DNA from: Brasenia schreberi
Lineage: Eukaryota > Streptophyta > Magnoliopsida > Nymphaeales > Cabombaceae
Length of the DNA: 64,000 nucleotides
Direction: 5' to 3'
NCBI GenBank assembly: GCA_036023115.1
Contig: JAYKKT010000073.1
Coordinates: 17,732,501-17,796,500 of the forward strand
Each line of letters opens with the position of its first letter. Position 1 is the first letter of the stretch. Below are positions 1 to 11,469 of the stretch, piece after piece. Both the position numbers and the translations under genes were made by a program. The notes beneath the pieces were generated by a model. The model did not search any database, had not been told where the DNA came from, and worked only from the letters and a program-made list of their open reading frames with translations.

Positions 1-668
1 ACTAGTCTACTTTTCTCCAATGGATTCGACGTGATTCTCCCTTGGACCTTGCCGGGCCGACTTAGCCAAACGGCCCAAACCACCCAGGTTTGTCTTGCTG
101 AAGCCGTAGGAGCATTTTGATAAATTGGTATTGGTATATATTATATTTATAGAACTAATCTTCAATTTATTTAATAGCATGCACAAGGGATTTAGGCATT
201 ATGGGGTAGTTTTATTTATTAATAATTTGTCTTTTGTCTATGCTTTCACTAAATGCCCTCAATACCAGCGACTCCCATCTTTTAGGTTTGTGGTTTCACC
301 TGCCAATGCATAAATATATGATTGGAAATGATAATCTATATACACAACCTATCTTCTTGATCAGAATATAACCTAGAATGATTCAGTGGCCATTCCAGGA
401 CATCCAAAGCTGGAAACCCAGCCCTCTATATTTCCTCTTTCAGATGTTTCTTGGGGTTCTTTGCAATGGATGATTTCGGGTGGCAGATATTGGTAGCATA
501 TTCTAGTTAGTTTATTAGTTTCTCAAGGTTAGAACTCTGTGTGTGTGTGTGCGCGCGGTGGAGGTGGGGGGCGGGTAGAAAAAGGCTCATCATGATCTTC
601 TGTCGATCTGGTCTCTAAAGAAAATTCATCACGAAATCCAGTGATTTTAAGAAGAGGCAACATTATTG

Positions 669-671
<3 letters not shown>

Positions 672-746
<75 letters not shown>
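672..746. repeat. (TA)n microsatellite
   Basis: About 75 bp of uninterrupted TA, followed by a short TG tract near 755. Open frames on either strand here are artefacts of the repeat. Confidence 0.98.
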
Positions 747-747
<1 letters not shown>

Positions 748-2636
748 GTATATGTGTGTGTGTGTCTGTTGGTGAACGCTACTGACATTTCAGTGGTGAA
801 AGATAAGTCTATCATTATCAATTTATGCGATTCTAGATATGCTGGAAAAATGATAAATGATCCGAATTTCATGTACACAACATGTAGCATGCCAGTAAAA
901 TGCACCAGCCAATTGAACAGAATCTCATATGAAATGACGACACTCCCTCAGTTCCTTGAGTTCTCTTAGTGGGGGCCAACAGCAAGGCTGTTCAATAAGA
1001 ACATGCTCATGAGCCAAGGCAGGTGCACTTAATGGTACTCCCAAATTAAGTTGCAGCCCTCTCAAAAATATTCATCTTGTTCTACAAATAAATAAAAGCA
1101 TTGAACTTTGCTCGTGCTCTTTTGATTTGAAATTCACCATGGAATCGCAATTGTATCCTCTAAATATGAAAGGCGCTTAATACCCTTCAAGATAGAGCAC
1201 TCTAGACAAGGGAAGATGAGTGCCTGAATATGTATAAGATTACAACCGGATATTGATTTTTCCCGGAGCAGAATTTCTAGCTCCGCCCTGATAAACTATT
1301 GCGCTTTGATGCGATCGTTAATGGAGAGGTAGTGGCTGGCCCGCCGGGGACGGTACTACTGGATCTATATTTTTACTAATATGAAAACGACGCTCAATCC
1401 GGGATTCCTGACACCATCAGAGAGGTAGTTTTCACAGAAACAAGGATTCTTACGTACTCTTCCTGCACTTAGCGAAAACTGATTAAAGCGTGGTGCTCCA
1501 CCACCACCACCACCACAGTACACCATTATCCCCATCTACCACTTCTCAAATGACAGAAATTTCGCTTCAAAACAGGTTAATCGTTGTTTTCCTGTGCTAA
1601 GAATTTCAAACGGAATCTCAACATAGTTGGATATATTTCTATTAGTACTACATTCACATTTCAACTTAGACTTAGTTTTGGCTAAATTAGGTTTCTGATA
1701 GGGAATCAGTAATGCCATAGAACTGTGTGTGTTTGTTTGCAGAGTTCTATCAGGCTTAAACCTTGCGAAGTTCCATGAAACCAACTGACCCTTAATCATG
1801 TGGTGCAGGGGTTTTATCTCGAATCTGACCAACCTATTAAATTGTTAGTAATAATTTGCATAGTTCTTCTACCTGTCAGAAAAAAGCTTTTAGTATTACG
1901 TTTAGTGAATGTCTGATCAGTGTGAGGGGGTTTGAATCAAAGTGGTTGTCCTGGAGATGACCGCCTCTCAGCATGAAGCCATCTAATTGAAGGAAGGAAT
2001 CATATCTTTTGGAGGATCCCACCGGTTGCAGGATGATATAATAAGCCGGCAAAGCAGATGCTATCATAAATAAACTAATAAATGAATGGTGGGTGTAACT
2101 GAGGATACAAGCACGTACACATGCACACACGCAGCCACTTGGCATCATATTTGTGATTGTTTCTTCTCATCTTCTAGTTTTTTTACTCTCTCTCACGCAC
2201 GCACGCAAACGCACACACACACAAACACACACAAGAGGATATTGTTTTGAACATTCATGAGCTAACAATGCACAAGAACACAATCAGTTCAAACTAGCAT
2301 AAAAGCTTCAGTACCAGAGTTTCTTATTTGGCAGCCGTAGTGGAAAAACATACAGTATTGTTCATGGAACTGGTTCTTATCTAGAGTAAATATTTAAGAG
2401 GTGTCTGCATTGATAAACAGGAATTTCAAGGCAGACAAGTTGACCTGTTCTTGCCACCTTCTATTGACAATAAAGACGTCCGCCATAAACGTACTAACTC
2501 CAGCATTTGATGACAGATCGTTAGGGACTTCAACTGGCACTGACACCATTCCATTTGGCTTCTTTTTCCTCACTGGATCTTTCTGGCAGGACTTAAAGGC
2601 TTTATGATGGAACCGAAATGAACTGGAGAATTCAAT

Positions 2637-2638
<2 letters not shown>

Positions 2639-2730
<92 letters not shown>
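2639..2730. repeat. (CT)n microsatellite, about 46 units
   Basis: About 92 bp of perfect CT/GA repeat followed by GAGTGTGTG. It is the longest pure dinucleotide tract in the window and should be highly polymorphic. Confidence 0.98.
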
Positions 2731-2731
<1 letters not shown>

Positions 2732-4145
2732 AGTGTGTGTGTGTTTTGATGTTCTGATAGGAGGTCCGCCTACCCCACATGGCTAAGGGGGTCCATTCAC
2801 GAGTTGAAGGTCATGAGTTTGATACCCCAGGCAAGCTATCTAGTTCCCTAAGATGGCAGGCTCTCTTCTTACCATCTTCCTCGCTTGATTACATATACAA
2901 GAAGACTATGTTATAAATGGGCTCTTAAACCACTAGTTCTAGAACTGCTTTTGACATGGGGCTTGTTTCACCAAGGATTTGAACCGGAGACTTTCACCTT
3001 GTGGAGGTAGTGCTTAACAGCTGAGTCAAGAAGTTCGAGTCAAGTAAGAAGTAGCTGGTCCTCTAACGAGTACCTAATAAAATCAAGCCGGTTTTCTTTA
3101 ATAATATATATATATATATATATAATACTTTTGATATGAGGCTGGTTTTACCTACTATTGTATTTGAACCAATGACTGATCGTTTGGAAGTGATACTCTT
3201 ACGGCAGAGTCAGTAGATCAAGTACGATAAAACAGAAAAATTGGTACTTTAGCCTGCTAGCTAACATAGAAATTGGTACTTTATCCTGTAAAAATGCTTA
3301 TGTGAATTATGCACTATTCGGTATGTCCAATTCATTCATATATGAATGAGCCCTCTCTTGGGGAATGAATGAAAAATGAAGCAGTGACAGATACAGAAAT
3401 TAATCTTTGAATGAAAAATAAAGCAGTGACAGATCCAGAAATTAATCTTTTTAGGTAGGGTGAGTATCATACAAAATAATGTTTAGGGAAGGGCGAACTA
3501 TGTATCATACATAGCTGATGAAATGAATACTGAACTATCATTTCTCAGACTTCGTTAAGTGTGCTTATGGCTCTTTGTTACATGAGTCATTTTCTTGATA
3601 TGTACCATGTGCAACTTAATATTTGTGTCATTCCCAAGAGTTATCCAATTATTGCTGGAAATTTTTTATTATTTTAAAAATTATCCAACAAGAAATTATC
3701 CACTTCCGGTGATTTTCCGGATTTCAATCGGTGGCAGCACAACACCCCGCCCCACTTTGGCTCAATACAGATCCACCTCAGAAAAGAAGTCCACCATTTA
3801 TCAGACTTCATGGGGCCTGGGGTTATTATTTTCTTTGCTGATAGAGTAATAACTAACCGGCTTGGCAGTTGCCTTCATAAATAAACAGATTTAGCAGTTC
3901 ACTGAATCACAAAAAACTATTCGTTCACCTGCTATTTACAGATAGTTCAGGAACTTTTTCAATTTTACCCATTTTCCTTTTTTGTATTACAATGGGGAAG
4001 CCGAAGCCTATGCAAGTCCCCGATCTCGAACTCGTGACCTTTAACTTGTGAGCTGGAGTTTCCGTACATCTTGGGATATTCTTGTTGCAGAGAGTACAGA
4101 ACTCCCTGCTCAGAACAGAACTTGCAGAGAATTCATCCTCTTCCC

Positions 4146-4202
<57 letters not shown>

Positions 4203-4955
4203 TACCACTGGCAGGACAACTGGAGAGGTGTCAAGATCAAACAAGGCTGTCATGGAGGCCAGTTCCAGATTGCCATCAGACAAGCTCCTTCCAGCTTGGA
4301 TCACCATTAAATGCATATCCACCTTTGGCAACGTATTAAGAGGGGCATGTATGAATCCAGCCACTAGGACACCATGCTTTTGGTCCAATTCTCACAGCCG
4401 CAGATATGTACAGAGCTGCCGGGTTGTCCATGCAAGGGTCCCTTAGCACATTTACGACAGGTTCGCGAGTGAAAGATCACATGATCATCAAATTCACGTA
4501 GTCTAACCCTTCTAACTGAAGTTAGAGTTGGATATATAAATTCACTTGGATCAATCTTGGTCCTAAACATGATTCACATGAACACATTAAACTCATGTAG
4601 CATGTACATTCATATACAAAATTTTGGTAATGTGTATATTTCTTTGTGAAAAAGCATCCGATAAATGAAAATATGTTATCTTCACACACACACACACTAC
4701 ACAATGCAAGAAGGGACCTAGAAATTGGACAATCATTGAGATTGAAGGAGAAGATAGGCTTCAATTCCATATTTCGTTGAATTCACCATGTTTTTTGTTT
4801 TATGAATTTACCATGGTGAAATCATGATAGTTCAGAATATCAACTATATGCAACAATGTATAATATGAAGGCAGTGTCACCAGTTGTGGATCTGGAAAAT
4901 ATTTGTAAATGAGCAATAGTCCATGGTTTTATCCTGAACTATGCTTTACAGGTAA

Positions 4956-6832
4956 AACGTGTGCAACCGAACCTATTTGAGCTCGAGTACAAGCAAGCTC
5001 GACTTGACTCATTAAGAAAATGCTCGCTTGAACAAGCTTTATCGTGGTCAAGTTTTGTTCGTATGGCTCAATCTCAGGTCACTAGGCTCGTTTGAGCTTG
5101 GTGCAACCAAGATTAACTTAACTGAGATTGAACCAGATCAAGCTTAACTAAACTCGTGAATTGGCTCAGAAAATTACAAGTACTACTACTAAGCCTTTTT
5201 CCATATTAGATGGGGTAGGCTACATGGATTCTTTGTTTCCACAAAGCCCTATCATGTGTCATGTTAACAGTTAACTCACAATAAGCTAGATCATTCTTTA
5301 TTGTTTCTTTCCAACACTTTTGTGATCATCATCTACCTCTTTTAATACTTTCAAAATCTAGCTTTTCATACCTTCTTACATGTTCTTCATTTGATCTTCT
5401 TTCTATATGTCAAAACCATCTTAAACGATATTCTCTCATTTTATCTTCTATTGGAGTCACTCCTAATTTGTTTCTAATAACCTCATTATGTATACAGTCT
5501 TTTCTTGTATGACCACTCATCCATCTCAACATCTTCATTTGTCACAAACATCTTTTGTACATGTTGATGATTAACTGTCCAACACTCAGAACCATAAAAC
5601 ATAGTAGGTCTAATTGTTGGTCTATAATATTTACCAACTTTAATGGTATCTTCTTATCAAAAAGAATATCTGATTCTCCTCTCGATTTTAACCAACCAAC
5701 ATTAATTTTATGTGTAACATCTCCATCAATTCTTCCATCACTGTGAAAAATTGACCCTACGTATTTAAAACTTTCCTTTTGGGAGATGCAATGTGTACCA
5801 ATTTTAATTTCTATGTCAATGAAATGATCAAACTTACATTCCATATATTCTGTCTTTGTTCTACTAAGTCGAAAGCCTTTACTTTCTAATGTTTCTCTCC
5901 ATAGTTCCAATTTTCTATTAACTTTTTCCTTAGACTCCTCCACTAACATAATGTCATATGCAAATAACATACACCAAAGTACTTCATCTTGAAAATGTTT
6001 TGTTAACTCATCAATCACCATTATAAATAAGTATGGACTTAAAGTTGATCCTTGATGTAACCCAATATTAACTTCAAAGGAGTTTGTCATTCCTTCATTA
6101 GTCTTTACACATATTTTTGTACCATCATATATGTCTCTTTTAAGGTTTATTTATGTTAGTGGGATACCTCTTTTTTCCAAGGTTCTTGAAAGAACCTTCC
6201 TCGATACCCTATCGTAAGTTTTTTCTTGATCAATAAATATCATTAAAGGTCTTTCCTTTTTACTCTAAAATGTTTTATAAGATGTCCCAAAAGGTGAATT
6301 GCTTCAACAGTAGATCTACTTAGCATGAATCCAAATTGGTTTTTTTGTTGTATTTGATATTTGTCTTAACCTACATTCGATAATTCTTTCTCATAATTTC
6401 ATAGTATGGCTCATTAACTTGATGCCCCGATAATTCGGGGCAATTTTGAATGTCTCCCTTGTTCTTGTATATGGGTATAAGTGTACTCGCTTTCCATTTT
6501 GGTTTCTCCATATTTCATTAAATAGTCTTGTGAGCCAAGTGATTTTTGTTTCTCCTAGGATTTTCTAAACTTCTATAGAAATATTTTATGATCCTACCGA
6601 TTTAACACTTTTGTGGCTCAGAAAATTAGCTCAAATAAATGTATATTGACTTAAATACAAAAAATAAATAAAATATAAATAAATTTCAAAAGCTCGACTA
6701 GGGTCACAAGCTGCTCAAGCCAAGTACTGGCAAGCCCGAGATTGGCTCACAAGCAACTTGAGCTGCTCAGGCTCAAAATCCTGAGCCCAATTCAAGTTTT
6801 TCTCAAGCAACTCGACTCAGTTGCACCCCTAA
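4956..6832. mobile_element. Degenerate element with GCTCGA-rich arms, split by a LINE
   Basis: The outer parts (about 4956-5161 and 6629-6832) are rich in imperfect GCTCGAG/CTCAAG words. They end in opposite orientations of a GTGCAAC-type terminus (GTGTGCAACCGAACC on the left, GTTGCACCCCT on the right). This resembles short non-autonomous DNA elements common in plants. No transposase is present and the outer target duplication was not resolved. The RTE insertion at 5177-6613 separates the arms and must be younger. Confidence 0.4.
5177..6613 (-). mobile_element. 5'-truncated RTE-clade LINE with intact 15 bp target duplication
   Basis: The minus strand encodes the C-terminal half of a non-LTR reverse transcriptase. 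Within 5542-6090 are the segment [20 protein letters not shown] and, in place of the catalytic F-A-D-D box, FAYDIMLVEE. Downstream are fragments of the conserved C-terminal region. The 3' end lies at the left and finishes in TAG-type repeats next to the host DNA. Both flanks carry TGGCTCAGAAAATTA (5162-5176 and 6614-6628), a direct repeat of 15 bp. This is the expected mark of target-primed insertion and shows the element was already 5'-truncated when it integrated. Copies of the same family lie at 14445-17206 and 24104-27070. Confidence 0.9.
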
Positions 6833-6839
6833 TAGACTA

Positions 6840-7391
6840 CAATGACATCTCCTGGCATAAACGTTTTTTTTAGGCAAAAGCTAAGGCAGTAAGTAGCCTA
6901 TGGTTTAACAGTGATCCTTTCTTATAACCCCTTTTCTACTGTTACCTCCTCTTAGGAGGCTTGAACAAAGTCTTGTACATGGCTACAGTCGCTACCATGA
7001 TCCTTTTCATGAGCACCATCTTGTTCAAAAGCTTTCCCTTAATTACAGAGGCAGAGCAAACAAGACACCACAAGCTTGTAATACTTGTGCTGCAATTCCC
7101 ATTAGATTTGCATGAAGCTTCTTGAGTGTCAAAAGCTGGTTCATCATCTTGTCCATTGTGATGGAAACATAATCAAAATGAGTGCTGTTCTTGGGAAGCT
7201 CGAGACCTACTTTGATCTATTGAACTGAAGTTAATCCTCTAGAAATTCGAGGCAACAATGTTAGAGAACATGATTCATTCCAGAGCCAACAAGCAAAAAG
7301 TCAATTGGCACATCAGGAAAGGATTGACATCAGAGAGTGCCAATTGCGAACTTGTGTACAAATAAGCAGAATTTGAGGAGCCTCTGAACGT
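6840..7391. other. Downstream flank of the bHLH relic, unassigned
   Basis: There is no recognised gene. The minus strand has a stretch of about 55 open codons between roughly 7222 and 7045 (includes DYVSITMDKMMNQLLTLKK). It has amphipathic, coiled-coil-like composition, no start codon and no family I recognise. It could be a decayed exon or chance. Confidence 0.35.
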
Positions 7392-9307
7392 TTAATCATC
7401 TACGATTGATCCATCTCCCACGCTGTTGGAGGAACTATCTTGCCGAGAATGGGAGATGAACACTTGCTTGAACAACTCTCTGCAATGTTTACTCAAAAAT
7501 AGGCAGCCAAAGCCCCCAAGAGTGCAAACATATGGCTCATGTATAGCATCAAGCATTTCATCTGTGTCACAGGATCCACTTAGACTAAAACACAGAGATT
7601 ATTAAACCACAACCCGTATGGAAAAGTTCTATACCACTGGGTGGTTCCCAGCAGAGGGAGAGAAAAAAATTGAGGTTCTGTTCCCACCCGAGCTTTATAC
7701 TAAAGAAGGTTTCTCATGATAAAACGTATATACTTTTATACAAACTTGATCGTATCATCGAATGTGCAGACTAAAATTCTTCACCTACCAACATACATTA
7801 AAATGTAAATGCACAATGCATTCTTAAATAAATCAGCAATGCCTCTTCAGAACAGGGTTCACAACAAGGTGCAGACAACGTCAATCGTGGGGTCTTACGC
7901 TCTACATCATTAAGAGCAGAGCTTCTTTCACCATTACACCCAACCTGCCAACACAATAATCAAGTTGATTCAAACGAGGGAAATATGATGGGAAGACAAG
8001 GGGGATTAGAAACAGCGCCAGGGCTCTGATTCCTGAAAAACAGAAATGGCTGAAGAGATGGGTGCACAGGAACGTAAGGAACAGGAACAGGCATGGCGTA
8101 CGTTAATGGATAAGCTCCTATCACCATTGTGTCCATGGTGGCCCATGGGTACGTAACTTTAAGCCTCTGTTGATACTGAACTAGGAGGTTATCAATATCA
8201 TTTTTTAAAGCCGACTTGTCTTCTCTGAGCTCGTTCTTCTCCTGTGTCTGCTACCACTGGACGAAGTTTAACATCGAATGTCTTAGACAAGGAAGAAAAA
8301 CAAAATACATGCAACAAAATTACAAGATGAAAAGGAAAAAACTACCTCACATGACCCTTCTGAAAGAGAAGCATATTCCTATTTCAATCTGTTTATTTGA
8401 GCAGTGAAGTCCTTTAGCATTTGAATTGCATCAATGAGTATTATTGCCTTGTCATTTTTAGGTCTATCTGGTTTTACAATCCATACGTACTTAGAAGTGA
8501 AACTTTATAACCAAAATTAAAACATTTATCATTGCCAAAACAAGGTAAGAATAATCAACCACAGATGTTCATCAAGGAGCAAGGAAATGAAAGTATCAAG
8601 CCATTAAAAGATGCTCATTTAATATTAAATCTTCAATATTTGGGAACAACCAGAATAAACTTAAGAGGGTACGACTGAACGAGGATAATTTAAAAAGAAA
8701 ACAACAGGGTCCTAATCTGAGGACATAAAAGCTTTTCTTTTTAGTTTTTCCTTTCTCTACGTGTAAATAGCCCCTGGAAAAACAAATTCTCTTTCTGTTA
8801 TTGAGAAGCTTGAATCGTGCACCTAAACAACCATTTTTAGCACACTGAGACGCATCTTTTTGGCTGTTGGTTGACTCGTAACAACTTTCAAGCCGAAGGC
8901 CTTGAGTGCCTGAGCCGTGCAAATATGAAGGGTTCTCCCTAAGCCCTGCAACTTAAAAGTGATCAGATAAACCATTTCAGTCTCAACCCGAAGCAATTTG
9001 CAGCTTGAAACTAACCACCAGAAAGCAAGGGAGTCTAGGAGCAGAGCCGATGCAATGGAACCTACAAGGACAAACAGCCACCACTCTTAGCAGGCATTGT
9101 TTCCCACTCATGGACTAGCATAATTTCGTGATCAGATTCACAGGCAGCAGATCAACCGCGGCATGTACTGCAGTAAATACCTAATGTTTTACCTAACTCA
9201 ACAAACTGCTCATTCGGCCTTCTTAGTTTCTTGCAGTCTGCTTTTTGCACCTTTCTTGCTGCAACTGAGTCCGCTTCTGTTCCCAACTTCCCATCCTGTC
9301 AATAAAC
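7392..9307 (-). pseudogene. Relic of a group IVb bHLH transcription factor (bHLH11/bHLH121-URI type)
   Basis: Intact members of this plant family are nuclear bHLH regulators of iron homeostasis. Four segments are recognisable in order on the minus strand. Segment 9181-9307 holds the basic region and helix 1 (VAARKVQKADCKKLRR, then PNEQFVELG). Segment 8346-8467 holds helix 2 (DRPKNDKA, IQMLKDFTAQINRLK). Segment 7960-8250 holds the zipper and proline-rich tail (QEKNELRED, YQQRLKV, VPVHPSLQPF). Segment 7392-7479 holds the serine-rich C-terminus (SCSSKCSS, DSSSNSVGDG). Borders are canonical GT/AG. Lesions: an in-frame TGA at 9299-9301 before the basic region; two codons missing in helix 1; the conserved R-E of the basic region replaced by C-K; TAG at 8379-8381 inside the zipper; TGA at 7960-7962; and a frameshift in the last segment. 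The first exon(s) were not found. Family identity is secure by residue pattern; bHLH11 versus bHLH121 is not decided. Confidence 0.88.
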
Positions 9308-10859
9308 CTGCAAAAGAAAACAATGGAAATACCAGTGGAGGCGAGGTATGAAAAGCAAAAAGTAAAATACTATAAAAAGTAAAAATGTTATAGAGAATGA
9401 ATGTGTGCTACAATGGGCAGTCAGTTGTGGCATTAATATAGGTAATTGAAGCCACATGAAACAGAGAGCAGGGAGTTACGACCAATAGAGTCAGACATGC
9501 AATCTGCATGCCAAAGGGGTGGAGGGTTATTAGAGGGTACGGGCAAGGTGGGAATAATGGAAATATGCCAGGTGCTTGTGAGCGAAGTAAGAAGATGTTA
9601 TACGTATAAAGGTGCTCAGAGAGACCATTAAGCGTTCTAGGGGAAACATCAAGTGTCGAGAATCCTAGAAATGCTAACAATTCATTTGGTACTACAACTG
9701 AAAACCGGAGATAAACAAGAAGTGTCACTACTGCTACTGATGTAGTTTCTGTTGCTGCTATTTCCATTGAGAGCAAGTGAATGAGTTTTGCAAGTGAGAA
9801 ACGAAACTTCAGGAATCCTGTGGTAGTCACTGTTGCTACTGATGTAGTTTCTGTTGCTGCTATTTCCATTATTCACTGTTTTTAACTCCGTGCAGTAAGA
9901 AACGAAAAAATATAACATTGCACCAGGTTGGTGAATCCTGTGGTAGTCATTCCGAATTTCAGGAATAAAATATAACCAGGAAGATGAATATAAAATAAAA
10001 TGTCACATCACGTCTCATGTAAAAAAACAAAATTTTGCAAGTGATACTTAGCCAGTGATTTTGGTACACCATTTGCCTCGCAATATGTCGGAGTTATTCT
10101 GAGTACGTCTCGAACATGAAAGCAAACAAGTGAACTGCTGTCTGGTTTTGCTGACCATTTGCATAGAAAGTTCAAACTAAATTCTGTCTACTTTGAGCGA
10201 AGGAGATGAGATTTGCACGAGGCTCGAATCAGCTACGCTTACTTTAAAGTGCAACATCACCAGGTATAATTCCAGGAAAATGAAGTTTACCATAAGAGTG
10301 TCACAGCCCTGCATCCTCAGAGTTAGATGTTTCATTGCCAGGGTAGTTGCACACTGAATTCAAACCAAGTATCAACAGCACTTGGGCGATCTGCAAATAA
10401 GGACAGTTATTAGTTAAGCACCTTTACACTAAGATATCCACTTATTGAAATTAAAACAAAACAAAACAAAACAACAAGCATACAGAATGCAATTTGAGTC
10501 GGTATGCATGTGGAAGTAGCTCTTTATGGAGAGAACAAAGTATCCTTATCCACGTTGTTGTCTAAGAAAGTGCATCCAGGCACCAGAAACCTTTTCATGA
10601 GCAAAGGAAGATTCTGTGAAAGAGCCAAAGGACCTCAGTTTTCACCTCGCAAACACAAATTCATAGTCGTTTATTTCAATTAAAAACAAGAAAAACTTGC
10701 TATCAGTACACGTTGTGCAATTCACAACGCGATTCACGACATAGTGTCAAGTTACATGAAGCTTGAATGGTATTGTTGCTGCTCCTGTCAGTTAAGTTGA
10801 AGAGCTCGATCAACCCTATACTGTGAACCACCCTCTTAATCCCTGGATGAGAGAACGAT
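9308..10859. other. Intergenic stretch upstream of the bHLH relic
   Basis: No further bHLH exon or other gene was recognised. A local 102 bp duplication lies at 9737-9880; the rest is unremarkable AT-rich sequence with an (AAAAC)n-like patch near 10450. Confidence 0.5.
9737..9880. repeat. Short direct duplication, period about 102 bp
   Basis: The block around GATGTAGTTTCTGTTGCTGC occurs at about 9739 and again at about 9841, with GGAATCCTGTGGTAGTCA between the copies and once more near 9930. Overlapping open frames on the minus strand simply repeat the same peptide. Confidence 0.85.
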
Positions 10860-11214
10860 ATGAGTACGAGTGCGCACCCTGTAGAGTTTCCGGCCACCCT
10901 CCGGCAGGTTCTTGCTTTCGGTCGACCCTCCAGCATCTCAGGTAAGCAGCGGATCGATCTTCAAAGAGGTACGAGTGTTTCGGTATTTTTTCATGTTTCG
11001 GAGGAATGCTCGGTTTCTTAGCGATTCTGTGTTTGTTTTTCGCTTGTTTGTTCTCGTGCGGTGCTCTCTGCTCCTCTTTCCTCTCGGGTTCTCTATTGGC
11101 ATCTGGTTACTGCATCCCTTCCGGAGATACCGGCTGTATGGCCGGTCCAACTTTTTTTTTGTCGTGGGGTTGCCGAGAGTTTTCCTCCCAGTTTTAAGGG
11201 ATTTTCTTTAAGTA
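10860..11214 (+). other. Possible orphan first exon (MSTSAHPVEF...) and intron start
   Basis: An ATG at 10860 opens 27 codons (MSTSAHPVEFPATLRQVLAF, then GRPSSIS) that end at a consensus donor, G|GTAAGC, at 10941/10942. The local base composition is GC-richer than the surroundings and the following T/C-rich sequence looks like a plant first intron. No second exon is visible because copia sequence begins about 270 bp later. I do not recognise the peptide. It may be the 5' end of a gene broken by the retrotransposon, or chance. Confidence 0.3.
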
Positions 11215-11469
11215 ATGTCATTTTATGATTGTGATTGCAATCAAACAACCAAATCTGTCAACAACATATCATGGGTTGACATGTATGAGATTGATATTTC
11301 CTTTCTCATGACCATATTATGAACATAGTGATATTTAACCATTATATGCTTGTTCTTGGAGCTCTCAGCTCGACTCTTGATAAGAGTAATTGATGTGTTG
11401 TTGATAATAGTAAATGACAACTTTCTCGTCGGTTATCTTTAGCTTTAAATCTTGTATGAAGTGATTTAT

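Larger units (their letters stand above)
1..4930. other. Gene-poor stretch: microsatellites and tRNA-like repeats
   Basis: I see no supportable gene here. The stretch holds (TG)n near 541, (TA)n at 672-746, a (CCA)n run near 1500, (CT)n at 2639-2730, a mixed CT/CA tract at 4145-4203 and CA tracts near 2200 and 4685. Short tRNA-like patches with B-box-like GGTTCAAATCC on the minus strand near 2965-3045 and a diverged second copy near 3130-3230 look like old SINE remnants. Several open frames exist, for example minus-strand frames near 1536-2148 and 4203-4388. None carries a domain I recognise, and several run through the microsatellites. Confidence 0.6.

Noticed and set aside
663..905. Minus-strand frame ending in a Y-I repeat
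   Set aside because: Translation of the (TA)n microsatellite.
2394..2780. 128-codon minus-strand frame with a long R-E-R-E run
   Set aside because: The middle is translated (CT)n microsatellite; the rest matches no family I know.
4110..4388. Minus-strand frame including VAGFIHAPLNTLPKVDMHLM
   Set aside because: Looks coding-like for about 60 codons but runs into CA/CT repeats, lacks splice or domain support, and the family is not recognisable.
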